Shown in pieces: positions 7,466 through 9,815 of a stretch of DNA of 9,815 nt (within the stretch, counting starts at the first letter, position 1; each line of letters opens with the position of its first letter). A model generated the notes under the pieces. That model was not told the origin of the DNA. It saw only the letters and a program-made list of their open reading frames with translations, and did no database searches. This stretch comes from Muribaculaceae bacterium (GTDB taxonomy: Bacteria; Bacteroidota; Bacteroidia; Bacteroidales; Muribaculaceae), in NCBI GenBank assembly GCA_024400895.1, contig JAKSMA010000076.1:1-9815 (forward strand). Direction: 5' to 3'. The position numbers and the translations under genes are program-made.

Positions 7466-7532
7466 GGATGACCTCGGCGGGGTGAGCAGCGGTGTGTCAG
7501 CGCAGCTGGCGCCGCGACCAGCGACCCCCGTC
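7466..7532. other. GC-rich spacer between stop codon and terminator
   Basis: About three quarters of these 67 bases are G or C (50 by hand count), far above the neighbouring genes and the A/T-rich gaps elsewhere in the window. It follows directly on the stop codon of the dockerin-like gene and ends at the terminator stem. It contains short self-complementary pieces such as TGGCGCCG but no long stem. No coding function is supported; it may be the remnant of a dispersed GC-rich repeat. Confidence 0.4.
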
Positions 7533-7533
7533 A

Positions 7534-7579
7534 AAATGGGCTGCCCTAAATGCATTAGAGCAGCCCATTTCTATTTTTT
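7534..7579. terminator. Strong, probably bidirectional terminator between convergent genes
   Basis: Arms AAATGGGCTGC (7534-7544) and GCAGCCCATTT (7560-7570) pair over 11 bp. An inner CTAA/TTAG stem lengthens the hairpin. On the plus strand CTATTTTTT follows; on the minus strand the stem is followed by a shorter T-run. The hairpin lies between the ends of the dockerin-like gene (7465) and the Sel1-like gene (7615), so it can serve both. Confidence 0.82.
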
Positions 7580-7614
7580 GATTATCCCAGCACTTACCGG
7601 GACAATATAGCATT

Positions 7615-8409
7615 TTAGATTTCTGTTGGATGGTATTTCTTCAGCAGTGCCATGATTGCAGCAGCCTTTGCCACTTCGCCATTGTCGTTGTAGTGTTGGC
7701 AGAGCACCTTGGCTGGTTCGAGGCAGTTGGTGGTGAAGAAACGGCGGCTTGCCTTATCAGCAGCTTCAAGCATCTTCACGCCAAGTTCTTCGTCTTTTTC
7801 GAAGCCCTTTTGGCCCTTGTAAACCCACATGCCTACGTATGCCAAGCATTCAGGATTTTCTTGTTCTGCGCCTTTCTTTGCATATTCCACAGCTTTAGCT
7901 TCGTCCTTTGCTACGATTTCTTCTTGGTCAGCAAAAGTCTTGAAACCATTGAGATACACTTCGAAAAGTTCAGCAGTAGCATCGCCATAGCCCATGTCGC
8001 TTGCCTTTTGAATCAGTTCAAGGCTCTTGAGCTTGTCTTCCTTTGTATCCCAAGCCGATTGCAATGTGCAGAAGCCCTTGCGTTCGAGCGCGAAAGCAGA
8101 GCCAGCAGCGATACATTCGTCAAACATTGCGTTAGCGGTTTCTGGGTCCATATCTTGGTTGTAGATAATGGCAGCGAGGCGAACCTTGCTATCCATATCG
8201 CCTTCAGCCACAGCTTTCTTCAAAAACTTGCGAGCTTGGTCATAGCGTTCAGCATCGTACCACTTCTTACCTTCTTCAGCATTGCTACCAACTGGAGCTG
8301 CAGCTTCAGTAGCAGCGGGTTTAGCCTTCTTGGCAGCTTTCTTCTTTTGAGCAGTTGCAGCACCGCAAGTGAGCAATGCAGCGCACAAAATCAAAACTAA
8401 TTTTTTCAT
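7615..8409 (-). CDS. Exported Sel1/TPR-like repeat protein
   Basis: The 264-residue product has an N-terminal signal (MKKLVLILCAALLTCGAATA, cleavage near A20-Q21), a Lys/Ala-rich linker (about 22-40) and then an all-alpha repeat region. Helix pairs with the Sel1/TPR pattern include YDAERYDQARKFLKKAVAEG (51-70), DPETANAMFDECIAAG (88-103), LELIQKASDMGYGDATAELF (130-149), EAKAVEYAKKGAEQENPE (170-187) and ELGVKMLEAADKA (208-220). Such proteins are scaffolds for protein contacts, here probably in the periplasm; no catalytic motif is seen and no partner is indicated. LLTC is not a good lipobox because Thr precedes the Cys, so ordinary secretion is preferred. It converges on the dockerin-like gene and shares its terminator. 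No consensus promoter is found upstream; three TGCAAA copies lie at 8456-8476. Confidence 0.8.
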   Translation of the reverse strand: MKKLVLILCAALLTCGAATAQKKKAAKKAKPAATEAAAPVGSNAEEGKKWYDAERYDQARKFLKKAVAEGDMDSKVRLAAIIYNQDMDPETANAMFDECIAAGSAFALERKGFCTLQSAWDTKEDKLKSLELIQKASDMGYGDATAELFEVYLNGFKTFADQEEIVAKDEAKAVEYAKKGAEQENPECLAYVGMWVYKGQKGFEKDEELGVKMLEAADKASRRFFTTNCLEPAKVLCQHYNDNGEVAKAAAIMALLKKYHPTEI

Positions 8410-8756
8410 CTTAAATTTCTATTTTATAATTTGTTATTAAAATTCTTGTTGCGATTGCAAAGTGCAAAATTGCAAATTTTTGCGAAATCACGCAACTATT
8501 TGACCGAAAAAATCCATCCCAGTTTAATTCCGGCTTGGAAATTCAGCTCGCAAATAACCCCAATTAGAATCACTCCTCCAATTTTTCGCAAAGTAAAGTT
8601 TCTTATCAAAAGCTGCCCCCAAGTGTTCTGGCTGGAAGCCAGCACCCCCTGGCCATAAACCTTTCCCCAACGACTTCCGCGATTGCAATCCTATAATTCC
8701 TGATTTTCTCGCAGCCTCACTCCCCAACGATGGCATGAATCCTCTATTCTCAAAAA
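8410..8756. other. Non-coding gap upstream of the Sel1-like gene, with one short hairpin
   Basis: The first part is A/T-rich leader and promoter space for the Sel1-like gene and includes TGCAAA three times at 8456, 8463 and 8471. At 8628-8642 a perfect hairpin CTGGCT-GGA-AGCCAG is embedded in a GC-richer stretch (about 8612-8655). It resembles the hairpin modules near 9173-9282 and may be a fragment of the same type of dispersed repeat. No open frame in the gap shows a recognisable protein. Confidence 0.45.
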
Positions 8757-8759
8757 ACT

Positions 8760-8918
8760 TTTTACATCAAAGTGACGGTTCTTTTGATGTAAAAGTGCTA
8801 TATTTCCTTGTCGCACAATTAGTTGGCAAGGTTAGAATATTGCCATTTTTTGCATTATTAGCGCCTCTGCATGAGAACCGCACACGAATACTGGAAACAA
8901 AAATATCGCCCCTTCAAC
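8760..8918. repeat. Direct repeat unit 1, opening with a REP-like palindrome
   Basis: The unit opens with a palindrome whose arms TTTTACATCAAA (8760-8771) and TTTGATGTAAAA (8783-8794) pair over 12 bp; AC/GT at 8757-8758 and 8795-8796 can extend it. In an alternative register the inner stem AAAG/CTTT closes the 8-nt loop TGACGGTT with one bulged T, giving the same core as the palindrome beside the RAYT gene. The rest of the unit includes TTGCCATTTTTTGCATTATT and the GCGCCTCTGCATG block. It aligns without gaps to unit 2 from 8786 onward, with 19 mismatches in 133 positions by hand count, mostly transitions. Confidence 0.8.
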
Positions 8919-9071
8919 ATTACATCAAAGGGACTTTTGATGTAAAGGTGTTGTATCACCTTGTTGTACAATTAGTTGGCGAGGTTAAAATGTTGCCATT
9001 TTTTGCATTATTAGCGCCTCTGCATGGGAGCCGCACACGAATATAGGAAACTAAAACACCGACCCCTCAAC
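8919..9071. repeat. Direct repeat unit 2, palindrome with shortened loop
   Basis: This is a tandem copy of unit 1. Its palindrome has arms TTACATCAAA (8920-8929) and TTTGATGTAA (8936-8945) with the loop GGGACT; relative to unit 1 five bases (CGGTT) are missing from the loop. The arms stay perfect while the loop has shrunk. After the unit, TCAAA-AACATG-TTTGA at 9076-9091 could be a decayed third palindrome, but that is weak. Confidence 0.8.
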
Positions 9072-9172
9072 TTTGTCAAAAACATGTTTGAGTCGTTTTG
9101 AGTCGGATAAAAGCGATGCCCCTTGTATCCATCAATCGTTGACCCATTTACCCGTGGACTACGGTATAAGTC

Positions 9173-9282
9173 TATAGCCCAGAAAGGGCTGAAGGCCCGA
9201 CATGTGAGCGTAAGCGAACGATAACCCCGGTTGCAGGCCGGGGAAAAGGAATCGCCAACATAAAGCGGGCTGAAAGTCCGCG
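9173..9282. repeat. Cluster of GC-rich hairpins, dispersed intergenic repeat type
   Basis: Three hairpins follow each other: GGGC-tgaag-GCCC at 9186-9198 (which can alternatively pair as AGCCC/GGGCT at 9176-9190), CCCCGG-ttgcagg-CCGGGG at 9225-9243, and GCGGGC-tgaaa-GTCCGC at 9265-9281 with one G-T pair. The phrase GGGCTGAAGGCCC with its neighbours has the look of the palindromic intergenic repeats that occur in many copies in Bacteroidetes and some other phyla. Open frames across it consist of the palindromes themselves and are not credible genes. Copy number cannot be tested from one window. Confidence 0.6.
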
Positions 9283-9382
9283 ATCTCACCAACATTCACC
9301 CCACAAAAGAAGCACCACTCCCACGCACCCTGATTGCCAAGTAGACTCGTTAGCTTTTTTAAAAAAACATCCCTTTTTGCTA

Positions 9383-9413
9383 TTGCCACCGCCTTCAGAA
9401 ACCGCTATCTTCG
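9383..9413 (+). promoter_or_regulatory. Possible promoter without an assigned gene
   Basis: TTG at 9383-9385, a 20-nt spacer and TATCTTCG at 9406-9413 fit the Bacteroidetes promoter layout with one change (C for T) in the -7 box. The start would fall near 9420, inside an inverted repeat ACCGAG (9415-9420) / CTCGGT (9440-9445). No convincing gene follows within the window, so it could drive a small RNA, a long leader or nothing. Confidence 0.35.
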
Positions 9414-9462
9414 CACCGAGTTCATTTACATATTGGCATCTCGGTATCGTCTTAACTTCACA

Positions 9463-9475
9463 GCTCCGCAGGAGC
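9463..9475. repeat. Short hairpin GCTCC-GCA-GGAGC
   Basis: The 5-bp stem has a 3-nt loop and is followed by GATAACT. It looks like another module of the palindromic intergenic repeat type at 9173-9282, where a hairpin is also followed by CGATAA-like sequence (9219-9224). Confidence 0.4.
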
Positions 9476-9547
9476 GATAACTGTCTTCACTCCTTAACTC
9501 CCGTTCAGCTGTTTCACTTGAAATAGGAAAACTGTTCCGACTTCCGA

Positions 9548-9580
9548 TTTGGACCAAGAAAAGGCGGTTTTTGGTCCAAA
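9548..9580. repeat. Perfect 10-bp inverted repeat with 13-nt loop
   Basis: Arms TTTGGACCAA (9548-9557) and TTGGTCCAAA (9571-9580) are exact reverse complements. Each arm contains the near-palindrome TTGGACCAA/TTGGTCCAA, so the site could be a paired protein-binding site as well as a hairpin. No T-run follows on either strand, so it is not a standard terminator, and its arms do not match the REP-like palindromes in this window. Confidence 0.5.
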
Positions 9581-9815
9581 AGCGAACAGAAAAAAGGGTG
9601 TTTCAGGTGATTCATGTGATTCGTACCAGAAACATAAAACAGCAAACCATGCTAAACAAAAATTTCTCTCCATCCACGCATCATACGCAAAAATCCCTTT
9701 TGGCCAAATTCGGCTGTTGTGTTCGGCAATTACAAAAAATAGGCGACGGTGATTTTGCCAACGAAACACTGAAGTAAACCAATAACAGTTATAACGTAAA
9801 ACCAGAGTCAACTTA

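Larger units (their letters stand above)
9301..9815. other. Stretch with no recognised gene
   Basis: Short open frames exist on both strands (up to about 105 codons) but none shows a family motif, a signal peptide or a good start context. The stretch contains a possible promoter (9383-9413), a short GC hairpin (9463-9475), a 10-bp hairpin (9548-9580) and otherwise unstructured A/T-rich sequence to the window edge. It could be upstream space for a gene beyond the right edge. Confidence 0.5.

Noticed and set aside
7630..8400. Long plus-strand frame opposite the Sel1-like gene
   Set aside because: It mirrors the Sel1-like gene in antisense and shows Ser/Phe/Leu-rich composition typical of such shadows. 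The minus-strand product has a signal peptide and helix repeats.
8347..8409. Possible lipoprotein signal in the Sel1-like protein (LLTC)
   Set aside because: Thr at the position before Cys is a poor lipobox, and an ATA-Q site for ordinary signal peptidase follows directly.
8456..8476. Three TGCAAA copies upstream of the Sel1-like gene as an operator
   Set aside because: The motif is short and A/T-rich with irregular spacing (7 and 8 nt), which is easily expected by chance in this leader.
8757..8945. Palindrome-containing repeats as a CRISPR array
   Set aside because: Only two units, the intervening sequence is itself repeated rather than unique, and no cas gene is near.
8735..9046. Open frame of about 100 codons across the tandem repeat, with a repeated FDVKVLY...LVGKV-like segment
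   Set aside because: The apparent protein repeat follows from the DNA repeat whose spacing happens to keep frame. Differences between units include many amino-acid changes and a stop, with no excess of silent changes, and the frame runs through the palindromes.
9011..9389. Minus-strand open frames across the GC-rich hairpin cluster
   Set aside because: Their sequence is made by the palindromic repeats, they overlap one another in different frames, and no domain or start context supports them.
9548..9580. Inverted repeat as an intrinsic terminator
   Set aside because: No T-run follows the stem on either strand and no gene ends nearby.

Overview
The window looks like chromosomal DNA from a member of the Bacteroidales, probably Prevotellaceae or Muribaculaceae. 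Three things point there: promoters of the Bacteroidetes type (TTG, 20 nt, TAnnTTTG) with no Shine-Dalgarno sequences, the gene order DUF3098-uppP-truB-queA, and secreted proteins that combine BspA-type leucine-rich repeats or Ig-like domains with a C-terminal dockerin-like Ca-binding pair. The genus cannot be fixed from the sequence alone.

Layout. At the left edge, on the minus strand, is the N-terminal part of a REP-associated tyrosine transposase (RAYT, HUH/Y1 family), cut by the window boundary. It has its own promoter and a small palindrome upstream. Next, also on the minus strand, is a 706-residue secreted modular LRR protein. Divergent from it, behind a clear promoter, is a tightly packed plus-strand housekeeping operon: a small DUF3098 membrane protein, undecaprenyl-diphosphatase (uppP, cell-wall lipid carrier recycling), tRNA pseudouridine-55 synthase (truB) and the queuosine enzyme queA. 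It ends at a strong hairpin. A second secreted dockerin-like protein (485 aa, with a BIG2-type Ig domain) follows. It converges on a minus-strand Sel1/TPR-like exported protein, and the two appear to share a bidirectional terminator.

The last 1.4 kb (8410-9815) has no convincing gene but is rich in repeats. It holds two tandem ~155-bp repeat units that each start with a palindrome, a cluster of GC-rich hairpins typical of dispersed intergenic repeats, a possible orphan promoter and an isolated 10-bp hairpin.

The most interesting signal is the link between the two ends. The palindrome beside the RAYT (507-539) and the one at 8757-8796 have different arm sequences but share the core AAAG-KGACGGTT-CTTTT, with an 8-nt loop and extra unpaired T on the 3' side. 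The second repeat unit carries a version with a shortened loop. This is what a RAYT and its REP-like substrate family would look like. The rest of the window is ordinary core metabolism plus secreted surface proteins.
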